This document shows positions 26,448 through 37,025 of a stretch of DNA of 37,025 bases, piece after piece. The notes beneath the pieces were generated by a model. That model made no database searches and was not told where the DNA came from. It saw only the letters and a program-made list of their open reading frames with translations. The stretch comes from Desulfovibrionaceae bacterium (GTDB lineage Bacteria > Desulfobacterota > Desulfovibrionia > Desulfovibrionales > Desulfovibrionaceae), in assembly GCA_017454005.1 (NCBI GenBank), contig JAFTDU010000056.1, positions 1-37,025 of the forward strand. Reading direction: 5' to 3'. Position 1 is the stretch's first letter. Every line of letters begins with the position of its first letter. The position numbers and the translations under genes are program-made.

Positions 26448-27213
26448 GTCGTGGCTCTTTAACCTACAAGATGCCTTAGCCTTTTTTACGCGCCTAGTAA
26501 AACCCCATGATCCTAAGAGTCTTGATTTCTTTACTAAACTCTCTCTCTTACCCCTTGTGGGACTTATCTTGGGCTTAATCATCGCAGGCGCAACCTATAT
26601 TCTGCACATAATCTTAGCTAATTCAAGCATTCATCCGCTTGTAAGTAGCTTTTTATGTGCCTGGCTGTGGCTAGCCTTGGAAATATATCTAACCCGCGCC
26701 CTCCATTGGGATGGTGTGGCCGATTTAGGCGATGCCCTTGGCAGTGGACACCTTGGCCCAAAGTTCTGGGAGATTCTGCATGATAGCCGTTTAGGAAGCT
26801 TTGGGGCGATTGCTTTAAGCTTGACACTTCTTGGGCAACTTTTGGCCATAGCAGCCCATATAAGCCATAACAACTGGCACATAATTTTTGCGGCTCCTCT
26901 GTGGGCCAGACTTGCGCCTTTGTGGCTTGCTAAAAATCTGGCACCCCACCCAAGCTCCAAGCTTGCTACAAGCCTTGTATCTCAAGTAAATAAAGATAAA
27001 AGAACATACTTTTTGGCAAAGATTCTCCTTGTGGCTCTTCCCATATTGCTAGGCCTAAATTTTACAGCTATTCTCATAATTATAGCACAACTCTTCCTCA
27101 TAAAGAAACTACAAGCTCTAGCCAAACTTGTGGGTGGTCTTTCAGGTGATTTTTTGGGTGCAAGTATTGAGCTAAGTCAACTTACTTTTTTATTTGTAAG
27201 CTTAATTACTTAA
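26437..27213 (+). CDS. cobS: Adenosylcobinamide-GDP ribazoletransferase
   Basis: CobS joins the lower-ligand ribazole to adenosylcobinamide-GDP, the last main step of cobamide synthesis, at the inner membrane. The 258-residue protein has several hydrophobic spans and the family motifs HWDGVADLGDA and EILHDSRLGSFG. The ATG overlaps the rex coding end by 11 bases, so the two are probably read together. No other cob gene is adjacent; cobB lies 1.3 kb away on the other strand. Confidence 0.93.
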   Translation: MISKSWLFNLQDALAFFTRLVKPHDPKSLDFFTKLSLLPLVGLILGLIIAGATYILHIILANSSIHPLVSSFLCAWLWLALEIYLTRALHWDGVADLGDALGSGHLGPKFWEILHDSRLGSFGAIALSLTLLGQLLAIAAHISHNNWHIIFAAPLWARLAPLWLAKNLAPHPSSKLATSLVSQVNKDKRTYFLAKILLVALPILLGLNFTAILIIIAQLFLIKKLQALAKLVGGLSGDFLGASIELSQLTFLFVSLIT

Positions 27214-27453
27214 TATTGCAACATATTATTGCTAAAAACTAGCTCTTATATTTATGTATCATTAATATTTATGTGCAAGCAAAGTAAATATTTTTGTTGC
27301 TTATGCGCAATGTTAAAAACAGATAGTTTATCTTGTATAATTGACTCAATATGCAAGTTAAAAAGCTAGCGTAGTTTTATATTTGTTAAAAAAATGTAAA
27401 TAGTTCGATATAGTGCTTTCAAAGTTAGACCTATAACTTTTTTGAGGCCTACC
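27214..27453. other. AT-rich spacer before the nitroreductase gene
   Basis: An AT-only inverted repeat AATATTTA/TAAATATT near 27267-27295, followed by TTTTTG, could end cobS transcripts. A TATAAT at 27336-27341 without a good -35 box may belong to a promoter for the next gene. Nothing else is recognisable. Confidence 0.35.
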
Positions 27454-28035
27454 ATGGATTTTCTCTCATTTGTCACCCAAGCCCGCACCTGCAGACGCTT
27501 TCACGAAGAAAAACCCCTAGAGAGTGCAGACCTTGACTGGCTCATTGATTGCGCAAGAGTCACACCTTCTGCCCGCAATGCCCAACAGCTGCGCTTTATT
27601 GAAGTCTTAGGCAAGACCTGTAAAGAGCTCTTTCCCTTAACCCACTGGGCTATGGCCTTAAAAGACTGGGGCGGCCCAGCTGAAGGTGAACGGCCCACAG
27701 CCTTTTTGGGGCTCCTCATCCCCAAAAACCCGGCCCCCACAACCTATATTGATTGTGGAATTTGTGCCCAAACCATCCAATTAGCTGCGCACAGTCGAGG
27801 CTATGGCTGCTGTATCATTAAAAGCTTTGAGCAAAATCAAGCCCAAAGCTTGCTACAAGTACCAAGTGACTTGCAATTAGAACTGCTCTTAGGCCTAGGG
27901 GTTGCCAGTGAAGAGCGCAAAGTAGTCGATGTACCAGAATCAGGCTCCCTCAATTACTTCCGCGATGCCAATAATGTGCATTATGTGCCCAAAAGAGCCC
28001 GTGAAGAGTTAATTATTGCACGCTTTGTGGATTAA
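27454..28035 (+). CDS. Nitroreductase-family flavoprotein
   Basis: The family binds FMN and reduces nitro groups, quinones or flavins with NAD(P)H. The 193-residue protein starts with the typical ARTCRRFHEEKPL segment, followed by TPSARNAQQLRF, which contacts the FMN phosphate, and a later AAHSRGYGCCIIKSF stretch. GAGG six bases before the ATG at 27454 supports this start over a TTG at 27442. The physiological substrate cannot be read from sequence. It appears to be a single-gene unit ended by a terminator at 28120. Confidence 0.88.
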   Translation: MDFLSFVTQARTCRRFHEEKPLESADLDWLIDCARVTPSARNAQQLRFIEVLGKTCKELFPLTHWAMALKDWGGPAEGERPTAFLGLLIPKNPAPTTYIDCGICAQTIQLAAHSRGYGCCIIKSFEQNQAQSLLQVPSDLQLELLLGLGVASEERKVVDVPESGSLNYFRDANNVHYVPKRAREELIIARFVD

Positions 28036-28119
28036 AAGAATTTAAAAGCACATACATCCCTTAATTTTGCTTGCACAGAAGTGTTGTGTTACTTTGAGAA
28101 ATTAGTTACATTGATAACA

Positions 28120-28179
28120 ATCCAATCAGATAAGATTATCTTGATCCTTAAAAAGATAGCTCCTGATTGGATTTTTTTG
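28120..28179 (+). terminator. Intrinsic terminator of the nitroreductase gene
   Basis: ATCCAATCAG (28120-28129) and CTGATTGGAT (28163-28172) form a perfect 10-bp stem with a 33-base loop, followed by seven T. The loop is long for a terminator but can fold further. Confidence 0.8.
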
Positions 28180-28279
28180 TTTACTAATTAAGCTGATTTA
28201 TATTTCTTAGCATTACTATAATTTTCTGAGCATAATTTATTGCATTTAACATGCATATATTCTCTTTATAAACATATAA

Positions 28280-28309
28280 ATGAAATGATTTCATATACGT
28301 TACGTATAT
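28280..28309. promoter_or_regulatory. Two adjacent palindromes, possible operators
   Basis: ATGAAAT-G-ATTTCAT (28280-28294) is a perfect 7-1-7 inverted repeat, and ATATACGT-T-ACGTATAT (28293-28309) is a perfect 8-1-8 one overlapping its end. The first resembles Fur-type boxes in layout. No gene start is close, which is odd for operators. Confidence 0.4.
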
Positions 28310-28396
28310 TACATTGTATTTAGTATCTTACCAAAATTACTTGTCATAAAAAAAATTGCAAGTAAACAATGTAAACTTGATTTCAAGAAACTGTTA

Positions 28397-28453
28397 TATA
28401 TAAAAAAGATGTTTGAATATCTTATGCTCTAACACAAGGCATTCAAACATCTT
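28397..28453 (-). terminator. Intrinsic terminator of cobB
   Basis: AAGATGTTTGAA (28406-28417) and TTCAAACATCTT (28442-28453) form a perfect 12-bp stem; on the minus strand CTTTTTTATATATA follows. It lies 49 bases past the cobB stop. Confidence 0.85.
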
Positions 28454-28501
28454 GGCAAAACATGAATTTGTATTTTTTAAGTTTGTGCTCTAGGTAAGTG
28501 T

Positions 28502-29950
28502 TTATCTTACAGACTCTTTTCGTGAAAAAGTAGCAGCTATCTTGACAAAATTAGGGGCCCAACAGGGCACAGCAGGTGCAAAGATATGGGTATAGGCTGC
28601 AAACACATTGTTAAACTGTAAGCCATCATAGGCTTTATTGTCTATAACCTGCATCCCAGATCCTCTCTGTAAAGACAGCGTAAACCTATTTTCACATCTT
28701 ACACAGCGCGAATAGTGGAACTCATGGCCCTTAAAGGAGATACCTTTGGGCAAATAAGGATTCTCTTCGATCACTTCTGCCTCAGTATAACCTAAGCCAC
28801 AAGGTCTAGCACAAAATTCCACTTCAACATCAAAGACCTGGGCCATATGATACTTTTTGCCATGCACCAAGAGACTTTTTGCAAGCAACATAAACCCGCC
28901 ACATTCGGCATAAATGGGAAGCCCTCTCTTGGCAAGATCTAATAAGGCCATAAGGCGCTTACTTGTGCCTAGCTCCATGACATAATCTTCAGGAAAGCCG
29001 CCTCCAAGATATAAGCCAGATAAATGGGGCCAAGGAGTCTTTCCCTCTTCACCCAGAAGACTTAATTCAATAACTTTTGCCCCAGACTTCTTTAAGGCCT
29101 CAAGATTTTCAGGATAGTAAAACCAGAGGCAGGCATCGCGCACAACACCAATTACAGGTGCACTTGCACCCACATAAAGCTTCTCTTCTTTGGGAACACT
29201 TTTGGGTCTTTCTAAGGGGTTTTCTTGGGCATAAACTCCTGCCTGCTCAACTACTTTATAGACATCAATATATTCTTTTACATATCCCCTAAGCTTGTGT
29301 AAACGTTTAGCAATATCTTCTGCTAGTCTTGGGCCTTGACTTGCAAGTCCCATATGTCGCTCAGGCATAAGATTTATTGGGAGTCTTGGCATGCAACCTA
29401 GGACAGGTAAATCGGTATAAGTAGCTAGAGTCTTGCGCAAGAGCTCTTCTTGGCGGATGGTGCCAACCTTATTTAAGATGACACCTAAAAAAAAGAGCTT
29501 TGGATCAAAGTTCTCTACACCTAAGACAATGGCTGCAGCTGTACGCGTCATTTTTGTGCAGTCTATACTCAAAACAATCGGCAGATTTAAGGCACGAGCT
29601 AGTTCGGCACTAGAGGCTGATCCATATATATCTAAGCCATCAAAGAGTCCTCGATTGCCTTCAACCAGGGCACACATAGGTGCATTTGGCATAAGATGCG
29701 CTAAGCGATCCATAAAGATAGTGCGTAGTGCATCTCTATTAAGCCAAAAAGGATCAAGATTTGTGACAGCTCTGCCACTTGCTCTGCTTAACCAAGCTGC
29801 ATCAATATAATCTGGACCTTTTTTATAGGCCTGCACTATATAGCCTAAATCCTGTATGGCCTGACAGAGTCCTAAGCTTAAGAGTGTTTTGCCACCACCA
29901 CCTGCTAGTGCTGTAATTAACATCCGTGGACAATTTGTCGATAGTGCCAT
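28502..29950 (-). CDS. cobB: Cobyrinate a,c-diamide synthase
   Basis: The enzyme (also called CbiA) amidates the a and c side chains of cobyrinic acid with glutamine and ATP. The 482-residue protein has an N-terminal dethiobiotin-synthetase-like ATPase domain with a glycine-rich P-loop, LAGGGGKTLLSLG (about 15-27), and YKKGPDYIDAAWL. A C-terminal glutamine amidotransferase domain follows, with the nucleophile cysteine in YAECGGFMLL and a late histidine in GHEFHYS. GAGGAG lies before the ATG. It starts 35 bases after the AICAR transformylase gene on the same strand and is probably co-transcribed, although the pathways differ. No cobalamin riboswitch is visible upstream. Confidence 0.94.
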   Translation of the reverse strand: MALSTNCPRMLITALAGGGGKTLLSLGLCQAIQDLGYIVQAYKKGPDYIDAAWLSRASGRAVTNLDPFWLNRDALRTIFMDRLAHLMPNAPMCALVEGNRGLFDGLDIYGSASSAELARALNLPIVLSIDCTKMTRTAAAIVLGVENFDPKLFFLGVILNKVGTIRQEELLRKTLATYTDLPVLGCMPRLPINLMPERHMGLASQGPRLAEDIAKRLHKLRGYVKEYIDVYKVVEQAGVYAQENPLERPKSVPKEEKLYVGASAPVIGVVRDACLWFYYPENLEALKKSGAKVIELSLLGEEGKTPWPHLSGLYLGGGFPEDYVMELGTSKRLMALLDLAKRGLPIYAECGGFMLLAKSLLVHGKKYHMAQVFDVEVEFCARPCGLGYTEAEVIEENPYLPKGISFKGHEFHYSRCVRCENRFTLSLQRGSGMQVIDNKAYDGLQFNNVFAAYTHIFAPAVPCWAPNFVKIAATFSRKESVR

Positions 29951-29985
29951 CTTCTCCTCAAAATCCCATCTGCCACAAAGGCTAC

Positions 29986-31266
29986 TTAGTGTTTAAAGGA
30001 TCTTTGGGCCGTAAAGACCATCCCAACCTGTGGTGTAGCCTCATTACAAGCCATAATGACCTCAGCATCACGTATGGCGCCGCCTGGCTGGGCAATCGCC
30101 GTCACCCCATGACGGATAGCGACATCTACCCCATCACGGAAGGGGAAAAAGCCATCTGAAACTAAACGTGAGCCAGTTAAGCCCCCACATACACTTGCCG
30201 TATCTGCTTGAATCTTTTCAAGTTTTGCCGCAAAGCCTGCATCGTCTTTAGCCTTTTCTTTCAACTCATATAAGGACAGCCCAAGCTCTGTAAAGGCTAA
30301 TTTATCTGCATATTTGGTATAAGCTTTATGGCAGGCTAGTTCAACACAACCCACACGATCCTGTTCACCAGTCCCAATGGCACAGGTCATGCCATCCTTT
30401 GCAAAAATCACTGAATTAGACGTGACACCAGCTTCAACCGCCCAGGCAAAGCGTAAATCATCCAATTCTTGATCTGTGGGCATGCGGGCACTAACCTTAA
30501 GCCCCTCTTTGGTGCTTGCTTGGGCTTGATAAAAGTCAGCATTAGTTAAAATACGGTTGGTGAAGGATTTTTGAATGATTAAGCCGCCATCAGCTAAACT
30601 TTTGATATCCAAAAAGGCCGACAGCCGAAGATCTTCCAAATGACCTAAACCTGGCAATTCTAAAATGCGTAAATTTTTGCGCCCTTGCAAAAGTTCTATG
30701 GTTCTAGCTTCATAGCTTGGGGCAGCCACAACCTCAAAATAATTGGCAGAAATAAGTTTAGCAGCATCAAGAGTTAGGGGGCGATTGATAACAATAGCTC
30801 CCCCAAAGGCTGCAATGCGGTCACACCAAAAGGCCGCATCAAGGGCCTGAGCAATGCCAGATGTACTCCACGCACAGCCACAAGGATTATTGTGCTTAAT
30901 AATGACAGCACAAGGCCTGTCTGTTAAGTATTGTAAAATATTCGCCCCATTGTCGACATCGGTCAGATTGGTTTTACCAGGATGTTTGCCAGCCTGCAGC
31001 ATCTCGCCATCATCCATAGCAGATATTAAGGCTGCATTGGGTGTGCGAAACTTAATGCCGCCAATCTCAAGAGATCCTTCAATTAACTGATAGAGGGCTG
31101 CAGGCTGATCAGGATTTTCGCCATAGCGCAAGCCTTTTTTTTCTTGATCTATTGTCCATTCACGTTTTTTATAGATTAGTTGTTTGTCCCCAATTGTCAT
31201 GGTCACAGTATCAGGAAAGGCATCTTGCACGACTGTTGAGTACATAGCCTTTAAATTTTCTGGCAT
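29986..31266 (-). CDS. purH: AICAR transformylase (PurH C-terminal domain only)
   Basis: The enzyme formylates AICAR to FAICAR, the ninth step of purine synthesis. The 426-residue protein matches only the transformylase half of PurH. It shows the catalytic Lys-His pair in IKHNNPCGCAW, the AAFGGAIVINRPL segment and the SDGFFPFRDGVD and GVTAIAQPGGAIRD motifs. The cyclohydrolase domain that normally precedes it is absent, and upstream DNA does not encode it, so FAICAR must be closed by a separate protein. GGAGG six bases before the ATG at 31266 rules against the longer frame from 31302. Confidence 0.93.
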   Translation of the reverse strand: MPENLKAMYSTVVQDAFPDTVTMTIGDKQLIYKKREWTIDQEKKGLRYGENPDQPAALYQLIEGSLEIGGIKFRTPNAALISAMDDGEMLQAGKHPGKTNLTDVDNGANILQYLTDRPCAVIIKHNNPCGCAWSTSGIAQALDAAFWCDRIAAFGGAIVINRPLTLDAAKLISANYFEVVAAPSYEARTIELLQGRKNLRILELPGLGHLEDLRLSAFLDIKSLADGGLIIQKSFTNRILTNADFYQAQASTKEGLKVSARMPTDQELDDLRFAWAVEAGVTSNSVIFAKDGMTCAIGTGEQDRVGCVELACHKAYTKYADKLAFTELGLSLYELKEKAKDDAGFAAKLEKIQADTASVCGGLTGSRLVSDGFFPFRDGVDVAIRHGVTAIAQPGGAIRDAEVIMACNEATPQVGMVFTAQRSFKH

Positions 31267-31688
31267 GATAATCCTCCGTATCTTAAGAGTTATATTCTGC
31301 AAGGCGTATCTAAATATTTATGCTACTAAAATAGTTTCTAACTATAGTAACTGCTTTTCTATCTCAATCTTCACTTAATATCGCAAATAACATGCGTATA
31401 TTTTATTATGAGATAGAAAGTATATTGCAATTTCTGTAAACTTAAACTTAGATCTAGTTGTAATACAACATTCATAAACTAAAATTACTATTTTTGTTCA
31501 CAAAAGCTACCTTGTAACTTTAAGCACATACCTTGCATGAGCACCCAAATTGCAACCTGAGCATACACGCCACAAGTCCCAAAGGGCCTTTGCGGAGCAT
31601 TCAACAACTTTCTTGACAAAAGTTAAAGCATTGCTTTATTCTAGAAGTTTGCAAAATTCATCCATTTTTTGTGCGAGGTGGAGGTTGT
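31267..31688. other. Divergent spacer between the AICAR transformylase gene and rpoZ
   Basis: It contains the rpoZ promoter (31613-31642) and a perfect 6-1-6 palindrome GTTGTA-A-TACAAC at 31457-31469 that could be an operator. No purine riboswitch core or small gene is visible. Confidence 0.45.
31613..31642 (+). promoter_or_regulatory. Promoter of rpoZ-dnaJ
   Basis: A perfect -35 hexamer TTGACA (31613-31618) is followed after 16-18 bases by TTTATT or TATTCT (31635-31642). The rpoZ start lies 47 bases downstream. Confidence 0.65.
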
Positions 31689-31934
31689 ATGGCCCGCATC
31701 ACCGTTGAGGATTGTCAAGAAAGAGTTAATAATCGTTTTTTACTGGTGCAAATGGCCATTAAACGTGTGCATCAATATCGAGATGGCTACGAACCCTTGA
31801 TTGAATCCCACAATAAAGAAGCCGTGACAGCCTTACGGGAAATCGCTGCTGGCAAGATTAGACCAGATGATGAGCGGCTCTACAATCCCTTACCTGAAGG
31901 CGTTGAAGTCCCAGCAGCCTATAAAGACGAATAG
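31689..31934 (+). CDS. rpoZ: RNA polymerase omega subunit
   Basis: Omega helps assemble RNA polymerase around beta prime. The 81-residue protein starts [17 protein letters not shown], the conserved first helix, followed by [12 protein letters not shown] and the acidic tail. A GTG at 31671 could add six residues, but GGAGG four bases before the ATG at 31689 and the family start favour 31689. It is followed by dnaJ after 29 bases. Confidence 0.93.
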   Translation: MARITVEDCQERVNNRFLLVQMAIKRVHQYRDGYEPLIESHNKEAVTALREIAAGKIRPDDERLYNPLPEGVEVPAAYKDE

Positions 31935-31963
31935 AACTACGCTTTTCGGAGAGCAAAGATAGC

Positions 31964-33064
31964 ATGTCTCAACGTGATTATTATGAAGTTTTAGGGGTTA
32001 GCCGTAACGCCACTGAGGATGAGCTCAAAAAAGCCTATCGCAAACTTGCGATGAAATATCATCCTGACCATAACCCAGGCGATGCTGAGGCCGAACAAAA
32101 ATTTAAGGAAGCTGCCGAAGCTTACGATGTATTACGCGATGAAAATAAACGTGCTCGCTATGACCGCTTTGGGTTTGCGGGCATGCATGATGGGGGCGGA
32201 GGGTTCAACTCTGCCGACGATATCTTCTCCCATTTTGGCGATATTTTTGGCGACCTGTTTGGCTTTAGCATGCATTCCTCCCAGCAAGCCGCTCGTGGCG
32301 CCGACTTGCGCTATAATCTGACTATTTCTTTTGAGCAAGCCGCCAAAGGTGATAAGGTTACTTTAACCATCCCAAGACATGCTACCTGTCCTGACTGTAA
32401 TGGCTCAGGTGCCGCCAAAGGAACCAGGCCCGAAACCTGTCGCCACTGTAATGGCTCAGGCCAAGTCCGCCGTTCCCAAGGTTTCTTTCAAATCGCCATG
32501 CCCTGCCCGGTATGTCACGGCCAAGGTAAGGTCATTGTCAAACCCTGCCCCTGTTGTAAGGGGGAGGGTGTAGTTGTAGATTCCCACAAATTAGAGGTGA
32601 CCATTCCTGCTGGTGTCGACACAGGCACTAGATTGCGTGTGCGTGGCGAAGGGGAAACAGGTATGCGTGGGGGGCAACCTGGTGACCTCTATGTAATTAT
32701 TAATGTTAAAGAGGATCCTAGATTTGAGCGACATGGAGCAGATCTCTTACATGTCTTAGAAATCAGCTTTGTCCAAGCAGCCTTAGGCGCCAAAACGAGT
32801 GTGCCAGGGCTTGATGGCGACATTCCTCTTGATATCCCCAAAGGCACCCAAAGTGGCGACATCTTGCGCATCCCAGAAGAAGGTATGCCCACCCCAGGCC
32901 ACTCAAGACGCGGCACCCTCTTAATCCGCGTGCAAGTGAAAACTCCAACCCACCTCACAGCTAAACAAGAAGAACTCTTACGCGAATTTGAAAAACTCGG
33001 TGAAGAAAATTTTGTTGAGAAAACACAAAAGACCTTTAAAAAGCTCTTCGGCATGAAAGATTAA
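31964..33064 (+). CDS. dnaJ: Chaperone protein DnaJ
   Basis: DnaJ delivers unfolded proteins to DnaK and triggers its ATPase. The 366-residue protein has a J domain with H33-P34-D35, a glycine/phenylalanine stretch (about 72-105), four CxxCxGxG zinc repeats ([32 protein letters not shown]) and the two C-terminal beta domains. All elements of class A DnaJ are present. It sits between rpoZ and a small unknown gene, away from dnaK and grpE. No CIRCE-type heat-shock element is visible before rpoZ. Confidence 0.97.
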   Translation: MSQRDYYEVLGVSRNATEDELKKAYRKLAMKYHPDHNPGDAEAEQKFKEAAEAYDVLRDENKRARYDRFGFAGMHDGGGGFNSADDIFSHFGDIFGDLFGFSMHSSQQAARGADLRYNLTISFEQAAKGDKVTLTIPRHATCPDCNGSGAAKGTRPETCRHCNGSGQVRRSQGFFQIAMPCPVCHGQGKVIVKPCPCCKGEGVVVDSHKLEVTIPAGVDTGTRLRVRGEGETGMRGGQPGDLYVIINVKEDPRFERHGADLLHVLEISFVQAALGAKTSVPGLDGDIPLDIPKGTQSGDILRIPEEGMPTPGHSRRGTLLIRVQVKTPTHLTAKQEELLREFEKLGEENFVEKTQKTFKKLFGMKD

Positions 33065-33109
33065 TTACTTGCCTAGTCCTTTTTACATTTTAGCGTGGAG
33101 CATATTCCT

Positions 33110-33469
33110 ATGGAAAAATTGCTGTTAAAGCTTGCTCAGCAGCTTGATGCCATAGATGAAGCGTCTTTAATGGAGTTGTGGACTAAATACGCCACTCTCA
33201 CCGAACGTTTTGAACCCACTAGACGTTGGGAAGAAAATGCCTTGGTCTTTTCGCTCATCCAAGCCAAGCATTGGAAAAATCAATTGTTTAACTACATGTT
33301 TGCCAAAACAAGTCGGCCCCAAGCAAAAGACGACATCCAACGCAATTTAAACTTTGGTTTTTCCATTGAGCAACAGCAACCCGCTCCCCTCAATGCGCCT
33401 CAACCCAATACCTGTCGCATTTTACCCTTTAAAAAGAACCAACCTAAGCAAGACAAAGACGAGAATTAA
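33110..33469 (+). CDS. Small protein of unknown function between dnaJ and purA
   Basis: I do not recognise this 119-residue protein. The first 75 residues look helical (MEKLLLKLAQQLDAIDEASL, then YATLTERFEPTRRWEENALV), and the last 35 are rich in Q, P, N and K and probably disordered. No signal peptide or motif is present. GGAG lies ten bases before the ATG at 33110; a GTG at 33095 would add five residues. The position in a tight same-strand row with dnaJ (45 bases) and purA (70 bases) suggests a real gene. Confidence 0.78.
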   Translation: MEKLLLKLAQQLDAIDEASLMELWTKYATLTERFEPTRRWEENALVFSLIQAKHWKNQLFNYMFAKTSRPQAKDDIQRNLNFGFSIEQQQPAPLNAPQPNTCRILPFKKNQPKQDKDEN

Positions 33470-33506
33470 GTCTTTTTCTGCACCTAAAATTTTGGCCCAC
33501 GTTTAA

Positions 33507-35723
<2,217 letters not shown>

Positions 35724-35727
<4 letters not shown>

Positions 35728-36203
35728 TTGCTGGACCACAATTTATGGTAACGACTAGCTATGCCATCGGTGAGCTCCAAAATTCTATCGACAAGGGATT
35801 CTAGATTTTCGCCCTCAATGAGGCCCACATCTTGACGCAAGAGATAGGGGAGATAGCCTTTGCCTTCACGAAAGACCCAGCACAAACTATAGCAGGAGCC
35901 AAGATTAGGTTTGGGCTCACACCAAGCCTTGGTTGCTAACAACAGCACCAGTTTGGGCTTTGTTGTTTCTTCATCCATTGGTCGTAAATCAAAGAGATTA
36001 CTCTGGTTAAAGCGTTCTTTTAAGCGCAGGGCGAGTTTACTGCCAAGGCTATCTGCGCCTTCAAGTTTCAGACTGATGGGAGTCGCATGGCCTACTTGGG
36101 TCTGGGTCTGTTCCAAGTAAGGCTTGGCCGTTGGCGCAGGGTCCGCAAAGGCAACTTCCGCAAGTAAAGCCACTAAAATAATCAGCTGGCAAATAATTTT
36201 CAT
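35724..36203 (-). CDS. Exported protein of unknown function
   Basis: The 159-residue protein begins with a clear signal peptide, MKIICQLIILVALLAEVAFA, with likely cleavage after AFA. The mature part has an alpha/beta feel (ISLKLEGADSLGSKLALRLK, then KPKLVLLLATKAW), and three cysteines near its middle could form a disulfide. I recognise no family. The frame is open up to 36290, but the signal peptide fixes the start at 36203. It converges on holB with a 4-base stop overlap and diverges from asnS over 107 bases. A periplasmic role is inferred. Confidence 0.8.
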
Positions 36204-36310
36204 ACAAATTTTAGCGCAGGGCTCATAAAAATCTGGCCCTGTGCTGCTCCTTATAATTAGAGTTTTTGACGCCGAACACCTTGGCCCCAAAGTTTAAGCC
36301 AGGAGCATTT

Positions 36311-37025
36311 ATGCCCACGCTCATTGTCCACGTCCTCCAAGCTACCGAAGCCTGTTGCGATCTTACAATCTGTGGCTGGCTGCGTACAAGGCGTGATGCC
36401 AAAGGTTTTTCCTTCCTAGAAGTTAATGATGGTTCGACCCTAGACAATTTGCAATGTATTGTCGATGCTGGCACCAAGGCCTTTGAGGCGCTTGGCAATG
36501 CCGCCCGCGGCACAGCCGTACAATTGCAGGGCAGTCTTGTGGCCTCGCCTGGCAAAGGCCAAAAATGGGAATTACGGGTGCACGACCTTGTAATTTTGGG
36601 CCTAAGCAGTCAAGAAGATTATCCCTTGCAAAAAAAGCGCCATAGTGATGAATTTCTCCGCACTTTGGCCCACTTACGCCCCCGTACCAATAAATATGCG
36701 GCCATGTTTCGCTTGCGTTCCTGTGCGGCCTTGGCTATTCACAATGTCTTGCAAGCTCAAGACTTTATCTATGTGCATACGCCCATTTTAACAGGATCAG
36801 ATTGTGAAGGGGCTGGCGAAATGTTCCGTGTAACCAGCTTGCCACCAGGTATAACTGATTTAAGCCAAGATTTTTTCTCTAAAATCTGTCGCCTAACAGT
36901 CTCAGGGCAATTGGAAGCTGAAGCCCTAGCCCTCGCCCTAGGCCGCGTCTATACCTTTGGACCAACTTTTCGAGCTGAAAATTCCAATACACCCCGCCAT
37001 GCGGCTGTATTTTGGATGGTAGAAC
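36311..37025 (+). CDS. asnS: Asparaginyl-tRNA synthetase, 5' part (cut by window end)
   Basis: AsnRS charges tRNA-Asn with asparagine. Only the first 238 residues are inside the window. They hold the N-terminal OB-fold anticodon-binding domain (about 1-100: VCGWLRTRR-like CGWLRTRRDAKGFSFLEVND), the link HLRPRTNKYAAMFRLRS, and class II motif 2, FRAENSNTPRHAAVFWMVE, just before the cut. This motif separates AsnRS from AspRS. AGGAG five bases before the ATG fixes the start. The frame is open to the last base. Confidence 0.95.
   Translation, partial: MPTLIVHVLQATEACCDLTICGWLRTRRDAKGFSFLEVNDGSTLDNLQCIVDAGTKAFEALGNAARGTAVQLQGSLVASPGKGQKWELRVHDLVILGLSSQEDYPLQKKRHSDEFLRTLAHLRPRTNKYAAMFRLRSCAALAIHNVLQAQDFIYVHTPILTGSDCEGAGEMFRVTSLPPGITDLSQDFFSKICRLTVSGQLEAEALALALGRVYTFGPTFRAENSNTPRHAAVFWMVE

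Larger units (their letters stand above)
28036..28501. other. Convergent spacer between nitroreductase and cobB
   Basis: Both flanking genes end here. The spacer holds a terminator for each (28120-28179 plus, 28397-28453 minus) and, between them, about 215 bases of very AT-rich DNA with two adjacent palindromes at 28280-28309. No reading frame of note is present. Confidence 0.6.

Noticed and set aside
29950-31688. Cobalamin or purine riboswitch near cobB or the purH-like gene
   Set aside because: I looked for the conserved cores in the 35-base gap and in 31267-31688 and found none.
36223-36555. Minus-strand frame of 110 residues at the right end
   Set aside because: It is antisense to the asnS start, whose protein is unmistakable.

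Overview
The window reads as an ordinary, gene-dense stretch of chromosome from a member of the Desulfovibrionales (most likely Desulfovibrionaceae) with a moderately AT-rich genome. Four things point there: an F0-type atpZ-atpI-atpB-atpE cluster without F1 genes, followed at once by rex; an AICAR transformylase encoded without its IMP cyclohydrolase half; anaerobic-style corrin genes (cobB/cbiA, cobS); and an AIDA-repeat protein of the kind common in gut Desulfovibrio relatives. The placement comes from recognised families and gene order, not from a database search.

Layout. 1-1023: no intact gene. It holds a decayed tandem copy of the rpsA 3' end plus its downstream DNA, with one parS-like site in each copy. 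1024-4185 (minus): rpsA and icd. 4388-7345 (plus): rplU, rpmA, obgE, proB. 7342-8028 (minus): a HEAT-like protein. 8029-8943: a long non-coding stretch with two orphan terminators. 8944-10835 (minus): coaBC and a conserved unknown. 10976-12067 (plus): queA. 12064-15730 (minus): an 841-residue AIDA/RTX-like repeat protein and gap. 16048-21614 (minus): the rod-shape operon mreB-mreC-mreD-mrdA-rodA. 22293-27213 (plus): rlmD-like methyltransferase, atpZIBE, rex, cobS. 27454-28035 (plus): nitroreductase. 28502-31266 (minus): AICAR transformylase and cobB. 31689-35727 (plus): rpoZ, dnaJ, a small unknown, purA, holB-like. 35724-36203 (minus): a periplasmic unknown. 36311-end (plus): the 5' part of asnS.

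The genes are mostly housekeeping: translation (rpsA, rplU, rpmA, obgE, queA, rlmD, asnS), cell-wall elongation (mre/mrd/rodA), F0 ATP synthase with its NADH-sensing repressor neighbour, purine synthesis (purH C-half, purA), cobamide synthesis, CoA and proline synthesis. I found no tRNA or rRNA gene, CRISPR array, insertion sequence, prophage or defence island.

The points most worth a second look are the duplicated rpsA tail with parS-like sites, three convergent gene pairs that each overlap by exactly four bases through their stop codons, orphan terminators and palindromes in the long gaps, an isocitrate dehydrogenase lacking several NADP-contact residues, and an intrinsic terminator inside the mre operon. 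None amounts to clear proof of an undescribed system.
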